DNA of 64,000 nt from Silvania confinis (GTDB taxonomy: Bacteria; Pseudomonadota; Gammaproteobacteria; Enterobacterales; Enterobacteriaceae): contig NZ_JAMGZJ010000078.1 in NCBI RefSeq assembly GCF_025564085.1, positions 806,001 through 870,000 on the forward strand, in the 5' to 3' direction. The notes beneath the pieces are model-generated. The model was not told the DNA's origin. It saw only the letters and a list, made by a program, of their open reading frames with translations, and did no database searches. How positions within the stretch are numbered: position 1 is the first letter of the stretch; the number at the start of each line of letters is the position of its first letter. Position numbers and translations under genes: made by a program. Below, in pieces: positions 1 to 9,828 of the stretch.

Positions 1-90
1 GCTGTAGACATCCCCGGACATAGAGCTGCTATTCACACAACCCGCCAGAGTAAAGCCAATCATCGACACGGCCAGTACACGTAAAATCAT
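1..90 (-). CDS. slyB: SlyB outer-membrane lipoprotein, N-terminal part only
   Basis: The first 30 codons of a lipoprotein read leftwards out of the window. The translation begins MILRVLAVSMIGFTLAGCVN: a short signal peptide ending in a lipobox (LAGC) with the lipidated Cys at residue 17, followed by SSSMSGDVYS, which matches the start of E. coli SlyB (similar hydrophobic leader, GCVN, then SGDVYT). The neighbour anmK, divergently transcribed, is the same as in E. coli. SlyB is a PhoP-regulated outer-membrane lipoprotein with a glycine-zipper domain, which lies outside the window. The start ATG at 90 is preceded by an AGGAG-like ribosome site. Confidence 0.85.
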   Translation of the reverse strand, partial: MILRVLAVSMIGFTLAGCVNSSSMSGDVYS

Positions 91-190
91 TTGAATCTCC
101 TGTTCACCAAATAAACGCGATGCGCTCCGTATGGCTGAATTATATGGCATCGGGTGCCATAGATCCTATCTTCGCTTAAACATTAAGAGA

Positions 191-225
191 ATTGTACTTG
201 ATTCTGGCTTAACCAACGATAAACA
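191..225 (-). promoter_or_regulatory. PhoP-type promoter of slyB
   Basis: On the minus strand TGTTTA-TCGTT-GGTTAA (225 to 209) matches the PhoP box, a direct repeat of (T/G)GTTTA with a 5-bp spacer, in 11 of 12 positions. Twelve bases downstream lies a good -10 hexamer TACAAT (196 to 191). This box-to--10 spacing is typical of directly PhoP-activated promoters, and slyB is a known PhoP target. It implies induction by low magnesium through PhoPQ. Confidence 0.7.
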
Positions 226-374
226 GGCGTTGACCTGGCGCAAATGTGCGATGCAGATAATTCCTGGAATGCGCGTAAGTCTCAGGTATTGTTAAAAAGT
301 ATATGTCCGCCATAGCATTGATTCTGCGTTTATGGTGGAGTGTGCCTACAGCCCAGGCGGATTAAGGAAAGCAA

Positions 375-1499
375 ATGAAATCGGGTCGCTATATTGGCGT
401 AATGTCAGGTACCAGTCTGGACGGCGTGGACGTCGTTCTTGCGGCAATAGACGAAAACATGGTTGCACAGCAGGCCAGCCTGAGTTGGCCGATCCCGCTG
501 GAAATCAAGCAAGCGATCCTGAATATTTGCCAGGGCCAGCAGCTTACGCTTTCGCAGCTCGGCCAGCTCGATACCCAACTGGGACGCTTGTTCGGCGATG
601 CCGTGCAGGCGCTAATGAATCAGGAAAATCTGCACCCGCAGGACGTGGTCGCCATTGGCTGTCACGGGCAAACCGTCTGGCATGAGCCGGGCAGCGACTA
701 TCCTCATACGCTGCAAATTGGCGACAACAACCAGATTGTGGCGAAAACGGGCGTGACGGTGGTCGGCGATTTTCGCCGCCGGGATATGGCGCTGGGTGGG
801 CAGGGCGCGCCGCTGGTGCCTGCCTTCCACCACGCGCTTCTCGCGCATCCCCACGAGCGCCGAATGGTGTTGAACATTGGCGGCATTGCCAATCTGTCCC
901 TGCTGATCCCCGACCAGCCGGTACGCGGGTTCGATACCGGGCCGGGCAATATGCTGATGGATGCCTGGATCTGGCGTCAGCTCGGCAAAGGCTACGACAA
1001 AGACGCAAACTGGGCCTGCAGCGGTAAGGTCATCATCCCTCTGCTGCAAAACATGCTGCAGGATCCCTATTTTGCGGCACCGGCACCCAAAAGCACCGGG
1101 CGCGAATACTTCAACTACGGCTGGCTCGAGCGCCATCTGGCACGCTTCCCTGGGCTGGCCCCGCAGGACGTGCAGGCCACGCTGGCCGAACTCACCGCCG
1201 TATCGATTTCAGAACAAGTGTTGTTAAGCGGCGGCTGCGTGCGGCTGCTGGTGTGCGGCGGCGGTAGCCGTAATCCGCTGCTGATGGCGCGCCTCGCCGG
1301 CCTGCTGCCAGGGACGGAAGTGACCACCACCGATCGGGTGGGGATCAGCGGCGATGACATGGAGGCCTTAGCGTTTGCGTGGCTTGCCTGGCGCACGGTC
1401 GCAGGCCTCCCGGGGAATCTTCCGTCGGTCACCGGCGCGCGCGAAGCCAGCGTGTTAGGTGCTGTTTTTCCAGCCAATCCGCGACAAAATCAGAGTTAA
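375..1499 (+). CDS. anmK: Anhydro-N-acetylmuramic acid kinase
   Basis: A 374-residue cytoplasmic kinase that phosphorylates 1,6-anhydro-MurNAc with opening of the anhydro ring to give MurNAc-6-phosphate, a step in recycling the cell's own peptidoglycan. The N-terminal [14 protein letters not shown] is the family's phosphate-binding motif (about residues 9-22); [27 protein letters not shown] and [11 protein letters not shown] follow in the usual order of the ASKHA-fold family. Length agrees with E. coli AnmK (369 aa). The start is supported by GGA eight bases upstream. It is divergent from slyB, and mliC follows 94 bp downstream on the same strand. Confidence 0.95.
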   Translation: MKSGRYIGVMSGTSLDGVDVVLAAIDENMVAQQASLSWPIPLEIKQAILNICQGQQLTLSQLGQLDTQLGRLFGDAVQALMNQENLHPQDVVAIGCHGQTVWHEPGSDYPHTLQIGDNNQIVAKTGVTVVGDFRRRDMALGGQGAPLVPAFHHALLAHPHERRMVLNIGGIANLSLLIPDQPVRGFDTGPGNMLMDAWIWRQLGKGYDKDANWACSGKVIIPLLQNMLQDPYFAAPAPKSTGREYFNYGWLERHLARFPGLAPQDVQATLAELTAVSISEQVLLSGGCVRLLVCGGGSRNPLLMARLAGLLPGTEVTTTDRVGISGDDMEALAFAWLAWRTVAGLPGNLPSVTGAREASVLGAVFPANPRQNQS

Positions 1500-1593
1500 C
1501 CGAATTTAACTTATGGGTGTGAAAGGTAAACTGACAGGATAACGGGAGGGCGTCGTTGCCCTCCGGGACCAGGATAGTCTTCGGAATACACCC

Positions 1594-1917
1594 ATGAAAA
1601 AACTGCTTCTTGCTTTAACTCCCTTCCTGCTGGCGGGCTGTAGCGTTTACAACCAGTTTGTTGAGCGTATGCAAACCGACACGCTGGCCTACCAGTGCGA
1701 CGAAAAGCCGCTCACCGTAAAGCTTAATAACCCGCGTCAGGAAGTTAGCTTCGTGTATGACAATAAGCTGCTGACGCTGAAGCAGGGGATGTCCGCTTCG
1801 GGCACCCGCTACTCTGACGGGGTGTACGTGTTCTGGTCAAAAGGCGACAGCGCCACGGTCTACAAACGCGATCGCAGCGTGCTGAACAATTGTCAGATCC
1901 AAAATCCGAATCGTTGA
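1594..1917 (+). CDS. mliC: Membrane-bound inhibitor of C-type lysozyme
   Basis: A 107-residue lipoprotein. Signal peptide [16 protein letters not shown] ends in a lipobox with Cys16 as the lipidation site. The mature part has the MliC/PliC signature: [20 protein letters not shown] (about residues 68-87) contains the conserved SG.RY..G...FW.KG pattern whose Ser and Lys enter the active site of C-type lysozyme. It protects the periplasmic face of the envelope from host lysozyme. It lies between anmK and pdxH on the same strand, as in E. coli (ydhA). Two cysteines (about residues 34 and 100) probably form a disulfide. Confidence 0.92.
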   Translation: MKKLLLALTPFLLAGCSVYNQFVERMQTDTLAYQCDEKPLTVKLNNPRQEVSFVYDNKLLTLKQGMSASGTRYSDGVYVFWSKGDSATVYKRDRSVLNNCQIQNPNR

Positions 1918-1974
1918 GATTTTGCAGGGGGCGGCGCACAATAGCGCCACCCGATCACAACCTCAGTTAACGCC

Positions 1975-2631
1975 ATGTCTGATAACGACGAATTGCAGCA
2001 AATTGCGCATCTTAGGCGCGAATACACCAAAGGCGGCCTGCGTCGCCAGGATCTCCCCGCCGAGCCGCTGGTGCTGTTTGAACACTGGCTAAAACAGGCC
2101 TGTGAAGCCCGCCTTGCCGATCCCACCGCGATGGTGGTGGCGACCGTCGATGAGCACGGTCAACCCTATCAGCGTATCGTGCTGCTTAAGCATTATGATG
2201 AGAAAGGTCTGGTGTTCTACACCAACCTGGGTAGCCGCAAAGCACACCATCTGGAAAACAACCCGCGCATCAGCCTGCTGTTCCCGTGGCATATGCTGGA
2301 GCGCCAGGTGATGGTCACCGGCACCGTCGAGCGTCTCTCCACCCTGGAAGTGCTGAAGTATTTCCATTCCCGCCCGCGCGACAGCCAGATTGGTGCCTGG
2401 GTTTCTAAACAGTCGAGCCGAATCTCGGCCCGCGGCGTGCTGGAAAGTAAATTCCTCGAACTGAAACAGAAATTCCAGCAGGGCGAGGTCCCACTGCCAA
2501 GCTTCTGGGGCGGATTCCGCGTACCCATCCAGCAAATGGAGTTCTGGCAGGGCGGTGAACATCGACTGCACGATCGTTTTTTGTACCAGCGTGATAACGA
2601 CGCGTGGAAAATCGATCGACTGGCACCTTAA
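1975..2631 (+). CDS. pdxH: Pyridoxine/pyridoxamine 5'-phosphate oxidase
   Basis: A 218-residue FMN-dependent oxidase converting pyridoxine- or pyridoxamine-5'-phosphate to pyridoxal 5'-phosphate, the last step of vitamin B6 synthesis and salvage. FMN- and substrate-binding signatures are visible: [19 protein letters not shown] (about residues 62-80), [31 protein letters not shown], and the C-terminal [11 protein letters not shown] followed by EFWQG..HRLHDRF that closes over the substrate. Length equals E. coli PdxH. It precedes tyrS and pdxY; in E. coli pdxH and tyrS share transcription, so this trio is probably linked. Confidence 0.96.
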   Translation: MSDNDELQQIAHLRREYTKGGLRRQDLPAEPLVLFEHWLKQACEARLADPTAMVVATVDEHGQPYQRIVLLKHYDEKGLVFYTNLGSRKAHHLENNPRISLLFPWHMLERQVMVTGTVERLSTLEVLKYFHSRPRDSQIGAWVSKQSSRISARGVLESKFLELKQKFQQGEVPLPSFWGGFRVPIQQMEFWQGGEHRLHDRFLYQRDNDAWKIDRLAP

Positions 2632-2757
2632 TCCCCGAAATTTGTTCGCTTAAGCGCTGGTACAACCGGTGTCAGCGCTTTATTCTATGTACCTTTCGCG
2701 TCTGGCGAAAAGTCGTGTACCGGCAAAGGTGCAGTCGTTTTATACATGGAGAATTTG

Positions 2758-4038
2758 ATGGCTAGCAGTAACTTGATTAAACAATTGCAAGAGCGGGGCC
2801 TCGTGGCTCAGGTGACGGACGAGGATGCGTTAGCAGAGCGACTGGCGCAAGGCCCAATCGCCCTCTATTGCGGCTTCGATCCTACCGCCGACAGCTTGCA
2901 CTTGGGGCATCTGGTTCCTTTGTTATGCCTGAAACGCTTCCAGCTGTCAGGCCATAAGCCTGTGGCACTGGTCGGCGGCGCAACGGGTCTGATTGGCGAT
3001 CCAAGCTTTAAAGCCGCTGAGCGTAAACTGAATACGGCAGACACCGTGCAGGAGTGGGTGGATAAAATCCGCAAACAGGTCGCCCCGTTCCTCGACTTCG
3101 ACTGTGGTGAAAATTCGGCGATTGCGGCCAACAACTACGACTGGTTTGGTGGCATGAACGTGCTGACTTTCCTGCGTGATATCGGCAAGCACTTCTCCGT
3201 TAACCAGATGATCAACAAAGAAGCGGTGAAGCAGCGTCTGAACCGTGACGACCAGGGGATCTCGTTCACCGAGTTCTCTTATAACCTGCTGCAGGGTTAT
3301 GACTTCGCTTGTCTGAACAACCTGCACGGCGTGGCGCTGCAGATTGGCGGCTCCGATCAGTGGGGTAACATCACCTCCGGTATCGATCTGACCCGTCGCC
3401 TGCATCAGAACCAGGTCTTCGGTCTGACGGTTCCTCTGATCACGAAAGCTGACGGCACTAAATTCGGTAAGACCGAAGGCGGCGCGGTATGGCTCGATCC
3501 GAAGAAAACCAGCCCGTATAAGTTCTACCAGTTCTGGATCAACACTGCCGACGCCGACGTGTATCGCTTCCTGAAGTTCTTCACCTTTATGGAACTCGAA
3601 GAGATCAACGCGCTGGAAGAAGAAGACAAGGCCAGCGGCAAAGCCCCGCGCGCGCAGTATGTGCTGGCGGAGCTGGTCACCCGTCTGGTTCACGGTGAAG
3701 AGGGTCTGGTGGCCGCGAAGCGTATCACCGCCAGCCTGTTTAACGGCACCCTGAGCGATCTGAGCGAAGCTGATTTCGAACAGCTGGCGCAGGATGGTGT
3801 ACCGATGGTTGAGATGGAGAAAGGCGCAGACCTGATGCAGGCCCTGGTCGACTCCGAGCTGCAGCCGTCCCGCGGTCAGGCGCGTAAAACCATCGCCTCG
3901 AACGCCATCACCATCAACGGTGAAAAACAGTCCAACGAGGAATATACCTTTGTGGACAGCGATCGTCTGTATGGTCGATACACCTTACTGCGTCGTGGCA
4001 AGAAAAATTACTGTCTGGTTTGCTGGAAGTCAGCATAA
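2758..4038 (+). CDS. tyrS: Tyrosyl-tRNA synthetase
   Basis: Class I aminoacyl-tRNA synthetase charging tRNA-Tyr. The start [15 protein letters not shown] matches E. coli TyrS (424 aa); an in-frame ATG 12 bases upstream (2746) overlaps the GGAG ribosome site and is unlikely to be used. The ATP-binding HIGH motif appears as HLGH (about residue 43), KFGKT (about 235) is the KMSKS counterpart, and GGSDQWGN is the tyrosine-site signature. The C-terminal S4-like domain (about 350-424) holds the anticodon/tRNA contacts. It is followed by a strong hairpin and then pdxY. Confidence 0.97.
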   Translation: MASSNLIKQLQERGLVAQVTDEDALAERLAQGPIALYCGFDPTADSLHLGHLVPLLCLKRFQLSGHKPVALVGGATGLIGDPSFKAAERKLNTADTVQEWVDKIRKQVAPFLDFDCGENSAIAANNYDWFGGMNVLTFLRDIGKHFSVNQMINKEAVKQRLNRDDQGISFTEFSYNLLQGYDFACLNNLHGVALQIGGSDQWGNITSGIDLTRRLHQNQVFGLTVPLITKADGTKFGKTEGGAVWLDPKKTSPYKFYQFWINTADADVYRFLKFFTFMELEEINALEEEDKASGKAPRAQYVLAELVTRLVHGEEGLVAAKRITASLFNGTLSDLSEADFEQLAQDGVPMVEMEKGADLMQALVDSELQPSRGQARKTIASNAITINGEKQSNEEYTFVDSDRLYGRYTLLRRGKKNYCLVCWKSA

Positions 4039-4045
4039 AAACACA

Positions 4046-4077
4046 GGGGCGTGGGAAACCACGCCCCTTTATTTTTT
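4046..4077 (+). terminator. Intrinsic terminator after tyrS
   Basis: A perfect 9-bp stem GGGGCGTGG / CCACGCCCC with a GAAA loop, followed by TTTATTTTTT. It begins 7 bp after the tyrS stop and ends 18 bp before the pdxY start, so pdxY would need read-through or its own promoter. Confidence 0.88.
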
Positions 4078-4095
4078 CAGGGTTGTGGTAAGAAA

Positions 4096-4956
4096 ATGAA
4101 GAATATCCTCGCCATCCAGTCCCACGTCGTTTTTGGGCATGCTGGCAACAGCGCCGCTGAATTTCCAATGCGTCGTCTCGGGGCCAACGTCTGGCCATTA
4201 AACACCGTTCAGTTTTCCAACCATACGCAATACGGCAAATGGACAGGCTGCGTGATGCCACCCGCGCACCTGACCGAAATCGTCCAGGGCATTGCTGACA
4301 TCGACAAGTTGAAGACCTGTGACGCCGTCCTGAGCGGCTATCTGGGTTCGGCAGAGCAGGGCGAGCATATTCTTGGCATCGTACGTCAGGTGAAGGCCGC
4401 CAACCCGGCAGCGAAGTATTTCTGCGATCCGGTGATGGGTCACCCGGAAAAAGGCTGCATCGTGGCGCCCGGCGTTGCCGAGTTTCACGTGCGTCATGCG
4501 TTACCGGCCAGCGATATTATTGCCCCGAATTTGATCGAGCTGGAGATCCTCTGCGAACATCCTGTCAACAGCGTAGATGAAGCGGTTGCCGCGTCGCGGG
4601 AACTGATCGCCCAGGGCCCTGAAATCGTGCTGGTGAAGCATCTGGCACGCGCCGGGTTAAGCCCGGATCGCTTTGAAATGCTGCTGGTGACTGAAGATGA
4701 AGCCTGGCATATCAGTCGTCCGCTGGTGGATTTTGGCATTCGTCAGCCGGTGGGCGTGGGTGATGTGACCAGCGGTCTGCTGCTGGTGAAACTGCTGCAG
4801 GGTGCAACGGTGCGTGATGCGCTGGAGCACGTTACGGCGGCGGTGTATGAGATTATGATCGCCACCAAAGCGATGCAGGAGTACGAGTTGCAGGTCGTGG
4901 CGGCGCAGGATCGTATCGCGAAGCCAGAGCACCTCTTTAGCGCAACCCGGCTGTAA
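4096..4956 (+). CDS. pdxY: Pyridoxal kinase PdxY
   Basis: A 286-residue ribokinase-family enzyme phosphorylating pyridoxal in the B6 salvage pathway. [20 protein letters not shown] at the N-terminus, [12 protein letters not shown] (about residues 112-123), [10 protein letters not shown] and the catalytic [11 protein letters not shown] motif with its general-base Asp (about 222) follow the family order; length matches E. coli PdxY. The start at 4096 is chosen because the homologue begins at [12 protein letters not shown]; an upstream in-frame start at 4051 falls inside the tyrS terminator. Shared biology with pdxH two genes upstream makes this a small B6 cluster around tyrS. Confidence 0.94.
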   Translation: MKNILAIQSHVVFGHAGNSAAEFPMRRLGANVWPLNTVQFSNHTQYGKWTGCVMPPAHLTEIVQGIADIDKLKTCDAVLSGYLGSAEQGEHILGIVRQVKAANPAAKYFCDPVMGHPEKGCIVAPGVAEFHVRHALPASDIIAPNLIELEILCEHPVNSVDEAVAASRELIAQGPEIVLVKHLARAGLSPDRFEMLLVTEDEAWHISRPLVDFGIRQPVGVGDVTSGLLLVKLLQGATVRDALEHVTAAVYEIMIATKAMQEYELQVVAAQDRIAKPEHLFSATRL

Positions 4957-4962
4957 AATTTT

Positions 4963-5030
4963 GCCGGGTGGCGCTGCGCTTACCCGGCCTACAGGTTTTG
5001 TAGGCCCGGCAAGCAAAGCGCCGCCGGGCA
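4963..5030. repeat. REP/BIME palindromic element
   Basis: An imperfect inverted repeat of GCCGGGTGGCGCT...TACCCGGC, a TAGG spacer region, then GGCCCGGCAAGC...GCGCCGCCGGGCA, between convergent pdxY and gstA. Near-identical arms occur at 46584-46627 and 58406-58470. This is the enterobacterial REP class that sits in transcript 3' regions. Confidence 0.8.
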
Positions 5031-5043
5031 ATAAACAAAACCC

Positions 5044-5649
5044 TTACTTCAAACCTTCCGCTTCCAGCGCTGCCGCCACGGCAGGACGTTCCGCCATCCG
5101 CGCCATATAGGCGTCGATGTGGCTTAACCCTTCCATATTCAGCTTCACTGCCCGCGCCCAGCGCAGAATAGTAAACAGATACGCATCGGCAATCGTAAAG
5201 CGCTGACCGCAAATCCACTGGTCGTCTTTCAACGACGCATTCACGTACTGCAGTTTTTTCTCCAGCAGCGCGCGCACGGTCGGTTTGTACTCTTCCGGGG
5301 TATCCGGGCGGAACAGCGGCGTAAAGCCTTTATGCAGCTCGGTAGCGATGTAGTTCATCCACTCAAGGGTCTTGTAACGCGAGATGCTGCCAGTTGGGGC
5401 CAGCAACTGACGATCGGGCACGCCGTCCGCCAGGTACTGCATGATCGCCACCCCTTCGGTCAGCAGCGTGCCGTCTTCCAGCAGCAGTGCCGGGACCTGG
5501 CCTTTTGGGTTCACCGCAAAGAAATCTTCGCCGTTTTCCAGCTTTTTCTGCATCAGGTCAACGCTGTTAAGGGTGAAGTCTTTGCCGCTCTCGCGCAGCA
5601 TAATGTGGCAGGCAAGCGAGCAAGCACCTGGTTTGTAGAACAGTTTCAT
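5044..5649 (-). CDS. gstA: Glutathione S-transferase
   Basis: A 201-residue beta-class GST conjugating glutathione to electrophiles in the cytosol. The N-terminal thioredoxin-like domain starts [16 protein letters not shown] with Cys10, the beta-class catalytic residue, and contains [20 protein letters not shown] (about 52-71), the glutathione-binding loop with the cis-Pro. The all-helical C-terminal domain has the expected N-capping box (ITIAD-type, here FTIADAYLF, about residues 151-159). Length matches E. coli GstA. The gene lies downstream of dtpA on the same strand, separated by a strong terminator, as in E. coli. Confidence 0.94.
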   Translation of the reverse strand: MKLFYKPGACSLACHIMLRESGKDFTLNSVDLMQKKLENGEDFFAVNPKGQVPALLLEDGTLLTEGVAIMQYLADGVPDRQLLAPTGSISRYKTLEWMNYIATELHKGFTPLFRPDTPEEYKPTVRALLEKKLQYVNASLKDDQWICGQRFTIADAYLFTILRWARAVKLNMEGLSHIDAYMARMAERPAVAAALEAEGLK

Positions 5650-5698
5650 CGGTTACTCCTGTTGGCTAGGTTTACTGTATGGTAGTGCTCTACGTAAT

Positions 5699-5732
5699 AA
5701 AAAAAAAGCCGCTAACACACAGTTAGCGGCTT
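5699..5732 (-). terminator. Intrinsic terminator of dtpA
   Basis: Inverted repeat GCCGCTAAC / GTTAGCGGC around a 5-base ACACA loop. Read on the minus strand it is followed by a run of about nine T, so it terminates dtpA transcripts 25 bp after the stop codon. Confidence 0.88.
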
Positions 5733-5756
5733 CTGTTCAGTCGTTTCCCGATGACA

Positions 5757-7265
5757 TTACGCGGTAGCGGTCGTTGTCGCTTTGGCGGTGCTGTCGTCGT
5801 CCTGAGTCATACGGTTCAGTTTTGGTGCCGTCAGCATCATCAGCGCGGCGATAACCGCAGTGGCAATACCAATCTGCAGGAACACGTCGCCGTAGACATT
5901 CAGAGACACCAGCGGGTCAGTCACGTCTGATGGCACTGCCATCAGGTTGGCAATCTTACCGGCGATCAGTGCAGCACCGGCAGTGGTCAGGAACCAGCTA
6001 CCCATGATGAAGCCCATCAGGCGCTGAGGAACCAGCTGTGCAACCATCGCCAGGCCCAGACCGGAGATCATCAGCTCACCAATAGACTGCAGGGCGTAGC
6101 TCAGGATCAGCCAGTTCACGGAAACAATACCGGCGTCGCTGGCGAATTTCGCACCCAGCGGCAGCACGAGGAAAGCACCGGAGCACAGCACCATACCGAC
6201 CGCGAACTTATGCGGCATCGGCAGACGGTCACCCATCTTGTTATAGATAGCGGCCAGAATCGGGCTACCAATCATGATCCAGAACGGGTTCAGGGCCTGG
6301 AACTGCTCAGGTTCGAACGCGATACCGAGAATAGAGTGCTCAACGTTACGGATCGCAAAGAAGTTCAGCGAGGTTGGCATCTGGCTGTACAGGACGAAGA
6401 AGCAAATCGCTTCAACCATCAGAATGAAAGCCACGATCATCTTACGACGGGCTGCGCCCTGCATTGCAAAGGCTTCTTTCGCAAAGATAGCGATGATACC
6501 CAATGCCACTAAGCCCAGCACCGCACGTGCGATACCCTGGTTGTGCAGCAGCCAGGTGGCAACAGCAACCAAAATCACCACGCCCACGATGGTCGCCAGC
6601 AGTTTGCCCATCTGTACAGGGGCAAAGTCAGGTTTTGAACCGTAGTCCTTCACCCAGCTACGGCAGAACAGGAAGTTCACGACGGTGATCAGCATCCCGA
6701 CGAAGCTCAGGGCAAACGCCACGCTCCAGCCGAACTTCGCAGCCAGCCACGGCGTTGCCAGCATTGAGAAGAACGAACCGATGTTGATGGACATGTAGTA
6801 CATGGTGAATGCACCGTCCAGACGCGGATCATCTTTGTTGTAGCACGTCGAGAGCAGGGAAGACGGGTTCGCTTTGAACAGGCCGTTACCCACTGCAATG
6901 GTCGCCATACCCATGTACACCACCGCGGCATCATGACCCGACCAGGCTACCAAACCATAGCCGATCGCCAGAACGATGGCGCCGAGCAAAATAACACGTT
7001 TGGTCCCGAGAACTTTATCGCCCAGCCAGCCGCCGACCGCGACCAGACCGTATACCAGGGCACTAAAAGAAGAAAACAGCGTGATGGAGTCCGCTTCGGA
7101 CATACCCAGTTGTTTAACCAGGTAAACCGCCATGATCCCCTGCAGGCCGTAGTAACCAAAACGCTCCCACAGCTCGATTGAGAAAATGAGATAGAACGAT
7201 TTAGGTTGTTTGAAAGCGTTAAGACTTATGCTCTCATCTGCTGGTTTTTTGTTTGCAATAGACAC
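5757..7265 (-). CDS. dtpA: Dipeptide/tripeptide:proton symporter DtpA
   Basis: A 502-residue proton-dependent oligopeptide transporter (POT/PTR2 family) of the inner membrane with about 14 hydrophobic segments. The N-terminal half carries [15 protein letters not shown] with the proton-coupling E..ER motif (about residues 33-37 in E. coli numbering), and [13 protein letters not shown] is the family signature loop. The chosen start is a GTG at 7265 (product [18 protein letters not shown], aligning with E. coli MSTANQKPTESVSLNAF), preceded by AGAGG six bases upstream; an ATG 63 bases upstream would add 21 residues absent from the homologue. E. coli dtpA is OmpR-dependent; no clear OmpR site was identified here. 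Confidence 0.93.
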   Translation of the reverse strand: MSIANKKPADESISLNAFKQPKSFYLIFSIELWERFGYYGLQGIMAVYLVKQLGMSEADSITLFSSFSALVYGLVAVGGWLGDKVLGTKRVILLGAIVLAIGYGLVAWSGHDAAVVYMGMATIAVGNGLFKANPSSLLSTCYNKDDPRLDGAFTMYYMSINIGSFFSMLATPWLAAKFGWSVAFALSFVGMLITVVNFLFCRSWVKDYGSKPDFAPVQMGKLLATIVGVVILVAVATWLLHNQGIARAVLGLVALGIIAIFAKEAFAMQGAARRKMIVAFILMVEAICFFVLYSQMPTSLNFFAIRNVEHSILGIAFEPEQFQALNPFWIMIGSPILAAIYNKMGDRLPMPHKFAVGMVLCSGAFLVLPLGAKFASDAGIVSVNWLILSYALQSIGELMISGLGLAMVAQLVPQRLMGFIMGSWFLTTAGAALIAGKIANLMAVPSDVTDPLVSLNVYGDVFLQIGIATAVIAALMMLTAPKLNRMTQDDDSTAKATTTATA

Positions 7266-7685
7266 ATATACCTCTTTTTTTACATCCCATATTAAGGGGG
7301 TGTTCACAGCGTGATGACCGTAGTCCATCCGCTTTATAGTTATAGTGGGAGGGGAAACGGCGGTTAATGTTCACTATCCTGGCGCGTCTGGCAAGATGTT
7401 TGTAATACTCCGTTACATTTAACCCGGCCGCTATAATTAACCGGAAACATAAATGTTATTCAGCGTTAAATTTCAGTCAGCCTGTTTTACTGGTTTTTTT
7501 GACTGCTGAGTTGCGGAAATAGTGGGCTGATGGCGATATGTTCTGCTGTTAAAGGGAATAGGCAGTGATATGGGCCATAATCTGAAAGTTATCTGGTCAG
7601 ATATGTGGTGTTACAGCGTCGGGTTCATGTTGATGTAAGGACTTATCGCGTTTTTATACACAAAATTACAACATCGCGTTATCAG

Positions 7686-7701
7686 AGTGATCGTGATCAC
7701 A
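7686..7701. promoter_or_regulatory. Candidate CRP site in the dtpA-nth gap
   Basis: Minus-strand TGTGA-TCACGA-TCACT matches the CRP consensus TGTGA-N6-TCACA in 9 of 10 core positions. It lies in the 611-bp gene-free stretch 7266-7876, 420 bp upstream of the dtpA start. That is far for direct activation unless dtpA has a long leader. I see no other gene in the gap, which is AT-rich and holds several possible weak -10 boxes. Confidence 0.45.
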
Positions 7702-7856
7702 TATGTATAGAAATTTTAGCTGTTAAAAAAACAATTAACCTGTTTGAACGTTATATGGCCAGATAATGAGCGGGCCAACGGACAATGTACAAGCACGATC
7801 GCGGGAGAAACGGAAGGGGGACAGAGATGGCTTAATTATGTGAGTCGATGAATGAC

Positions 7857-7878
7857 GAAACCGTCGAGTGACGGTTTC
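7857..7878 (-). terminator. Hairpin overlapping the nth stop codon
   Basis: A perfect 9-bp stem GAAACCGTC / GACGGTTTC with a 4-base loop whose arm overlaps the nth TGA. On the minus strand it is followed by GTCATTC rather than a T-run, so it may be a Rho-assisted or RNA-stabilising 3' structure rather than a classical terminator. It ends the rsx-nth transcript. Confidence 0.45.
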
Positions 7879-8512
7879 AGATGTCCACTTTCTCTTTGAA
7901 TTCACATAAGTCTTCGATAAGGCAGGAGCCACAGCGCGGCTTACGGGCGATGCAGGTATAGCGGCCGTGCAGGATCAGCCAGTGGTGACAATCGACCTTG
8001 AATTCCGCCGGAACCACTTTCAGCAGCTTCTCCTCCACCTGCTCGACGTTTTTGCCGGGGGCAAAGTGGGTGCGATTGCAGACGCGGAAGATATGGGTAT
8101 CCACGGCAATGGTCGGCCAGCCAAAGGCGGTATTTAGCACCACATTGGCGGTCTTACGCCCGACGCCAGGCAGGGCTTCCAGCGCTGCCCGGTCTTCCGG
8201 TACCTCTCCACCGTGCAGCTCCAGCAGCATGCGGCAGGTTTTGATCACGTTCTCGGCTTTGCTGTTAAACAGGCCGATGGTCTTGATGAAGGCTTTCACC
8301 CCGTCAACGCCCAGCTCCAGCATCGCCTGCGGCGTGTTGGCGACTGGATAGAGTTTGGCGGTGGCTTTGTTCACGCTCACGTCGGTGGCCTGAGCGGAAA
8401 GCAGGACCGCAATCAGTAGCTCAAACGGAGAGCTAAAGTTCAGCTCCGTTGTCGGGTGCGGGTTGTTATCCCGCAGGCGCTGCAAAATCGTTAACCGTTT
8501 CTCTTTGTTCAT
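7877..8512 (-). CDS. nth: Endonuclease III (DNA glycosylase/AP lyase)
   Basis: A 211-residue base-excision-repair enzyme removing oxidised pyrimidines and cleaving at the abasic site. The helix-hairpin-helix [13 protein letters not shown] (about residues 113-125) carries catalytic Lys120, and AVDTHIFRV carries Asp138. The C-terminal [4Fe-4S] loop has the C-x6-C-x2-C-x5-C spacing in [17 protein letters not shown]. Length equals E. coli Nth. The start overlaps the end of rsxE by 4 bp (ATGA), so it is the last gene of the rsx operon, as in E. coli. Confidence 0.97.
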   Translation of the reverse strand: MNKEKRLTILQRLRDNNPHPTTELNFSSPFELLIAVLLSAQATDVSVNKATAKLYPVANTPQAMLELGVDGVKAFIKTIGLFNSKAENVIKTCRMLLELHGGEVPEDRAALEALPGVGRKTANVVLNTAFGWPTIAVDTHIFRVCNRTHFAPGKNVEQVEEKLLKVVPAEFKVDCHHWLILHGRYTCIARKPRCGSCLIEDLCEFKEKVDI

Positions 8513-9195
8513 GAAGCCTTCTCAGGGATCCCTTCCTCAATGCTGCGTGCGGCAGCCCGGCGTTTACGTTTCTCATCAATCAGGTATTTTACCGCCAGCA
8601 TCATGCCAAGGCCGATAAAGGCGCCAGGGGGCAGCATTGCCAGCAGGAACGGGGTATCCGTATGGAATACTTCGATACGCAGGACTTTTGCCCAGCTACC
8701 CAGCAGCGCATCCGCGCCGTCGAACAGGGTGCCGTTGCCGAGAATTTCACGCATCGAGCCCAGCACGAACATGGCGCAGGTGGCCCCCATCCCAATGGCA
8801 AAGCCGTCAAGGGCGGAGATCAACGGATCGTTTTTCACCGCGAAGGCCTCGGCACGCCCAACCACGATACAGTTGGTGACGATCAGCGGGATAAAAATCC
8901 CCAGCGACTGATACAGGCCAAAGGCGTAGGCATTAATCAGCATCTGCACGACGCTCACTACCGAGGCAATAATCATAACGTAGATGGGAATACGGATTTC
9001 AGACGGCGTCCAGCGACGCAGGGCCGAAATCGACAGGTTGGTCAGGGTCAGCACCAGCGTGGTCGCCAGACCCAGACCCAGGGCATTGGTGGCGGTCGAG
9101 GTGACGGCCAGCAGCGGGCACATCCCCAGCAGCTGCACCAGCGCGGAGTTGTTCTTCCACAGACCCTGGACGATAACCTCTTTAACCTGGCTCAT
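8509..9195 (-). CDS. rsxE: Electron transport complex subunit RsxE
   Basis: A 228-residue inner-membrane subunit of the Rsx (Rnf-like) complex, which uses NAD(P)H and a membrane gradient to reduce the [2Fe-2S] cluster of SoxR and switch off the superoxide response. Six hydrophobic segments, with [20 protein letters not shown] (about 25-44) and [20 protein letters not shown] (about 100-119) as family signatures; the two conserved Cys are thought to hold an iron-sulfur centre shared with RsxA. The ATG at 9195 is chosen over an in-frame GTG at 9201 because GGAG sits six bases upstream of it and it fits the E. coli start. RsxA is its paralogue. Confidence 0.94.
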   Translation of the reverse strand: MSQVKEVIVQGLWKNNSALVQLLGMCPLLAVTSTATNALGLGLATTLVLTLTNLSISALRRWTPSEIRIPIYVMIIASVVSVVQMLINAYAFGLYQSLGIFIPLIVTNCIVVGRAEAFAVKNDPLISALDGFAIGMGATCAMFVLGSMREILGNGTLFDGADALLGSWAKVLRIEVFHTDTPFLLAMLPPGAFIGLGMMLAVKYLIDEKRKRRAAARSIEEGIPEKAS

Positions 9196-9197
9196 GA

Positions 9198-9818
9198 TCA
9201 CTCCTCACAGGCGGGCAGATTGTTAAGCTGCGCGGGCAGCGTTTGCGCATAGACGCCCGCACGTTTGACGGCATTCACCACCGCGCGCGGGGTGATGGTC
9301 GCCCCGGTAAACTGGTCGAATTCGCCGCCATCTTTCTTGACCGCAAACGCGGGATCGTCGCTGCCATGGATAACTTTACCGGCAAAATGCAGGATCCAGT
9401 CGCTTAAGCGCGTTTCAATTTTATCCCCCAGCCCCGGCGTTTCGTGATGCTCAGTCACGCGCGTGCCCAGTACGGTGCCGTTAAAATCGGTCCCGACCAG
9501 CAGCCGGATGGCGCCGGAATAGCCGTCCGGTGCAGTGGCTTCCATCACCGCGCCGACCGGGGTGTCGCCTTTACGGGCGATAAAAATACGGTGTTGCCCT
9601 TTGCCAAGCGGCGCGGCCTGCACGATGAAACAGCTTTTTTGCAGGTCATTATCGTACAACTCTGCCGGGATCACCTGGTCGAACAGCGCCTTTTGCTGAC
9701 GGGCCGCCTGCTCATCGATGGTGGATTTGGTCAGCCCGTTGACCAGCGCGGTCAGGCCGGTCAGGACGGCGGCAAAAAGCGCCAGCGTCACGCCGTGTTG
9801 CTGCATGGTTTTTAGCAT
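9198..9818 (-). CDS. rsxG: Electron transport complex subunit RsxG (flavoprotein)
   Basis: A 206-residue subunit with one N-terminal membrane anchor (about residues 9-27) and a periplasmic FMN-binding domain. TGATITP (about 173-179) is the S/TGAT motif whose Thr carries covalently bound [21 protein letters not shown] is the family's conserved loop. The start [15 protein letters not shown] aligns with E. coli; the longer open frame to 9869 would overlap rsxD by 41 bp. An AAGGG ribosome site precedes the chosen ATG. The gene is followed two bases later by rsxE. Confidence 0.94.
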   Translation of the reverse strand: MLKTMQQHGVTLALFAAVLTGLTALVNGLTKSTIDEQAARQQKALFDQVIPAELYDNDLQKSCFIVQAAPLGKGQHRIFIARKGDTPVGAVMEATAPDGYSGAIRLLVGTDFNGTVLGTRVTEHHETPGLGDKIETRLSDWILHFAGKVIHGSDDPAFAVKKDGGEFDQFTGATITPRAVVNAVKRAGVYAQTLPAQLNNLPACEE

Positions 9819-9828
9819 GGCGAGTCCC

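Noticed and set aside
230..261. TTGACC and GATAAT as a possible anmK promoter
   Set aside because: The spacing is 20 bp, too long for a standard promoter, and no better pair was found.
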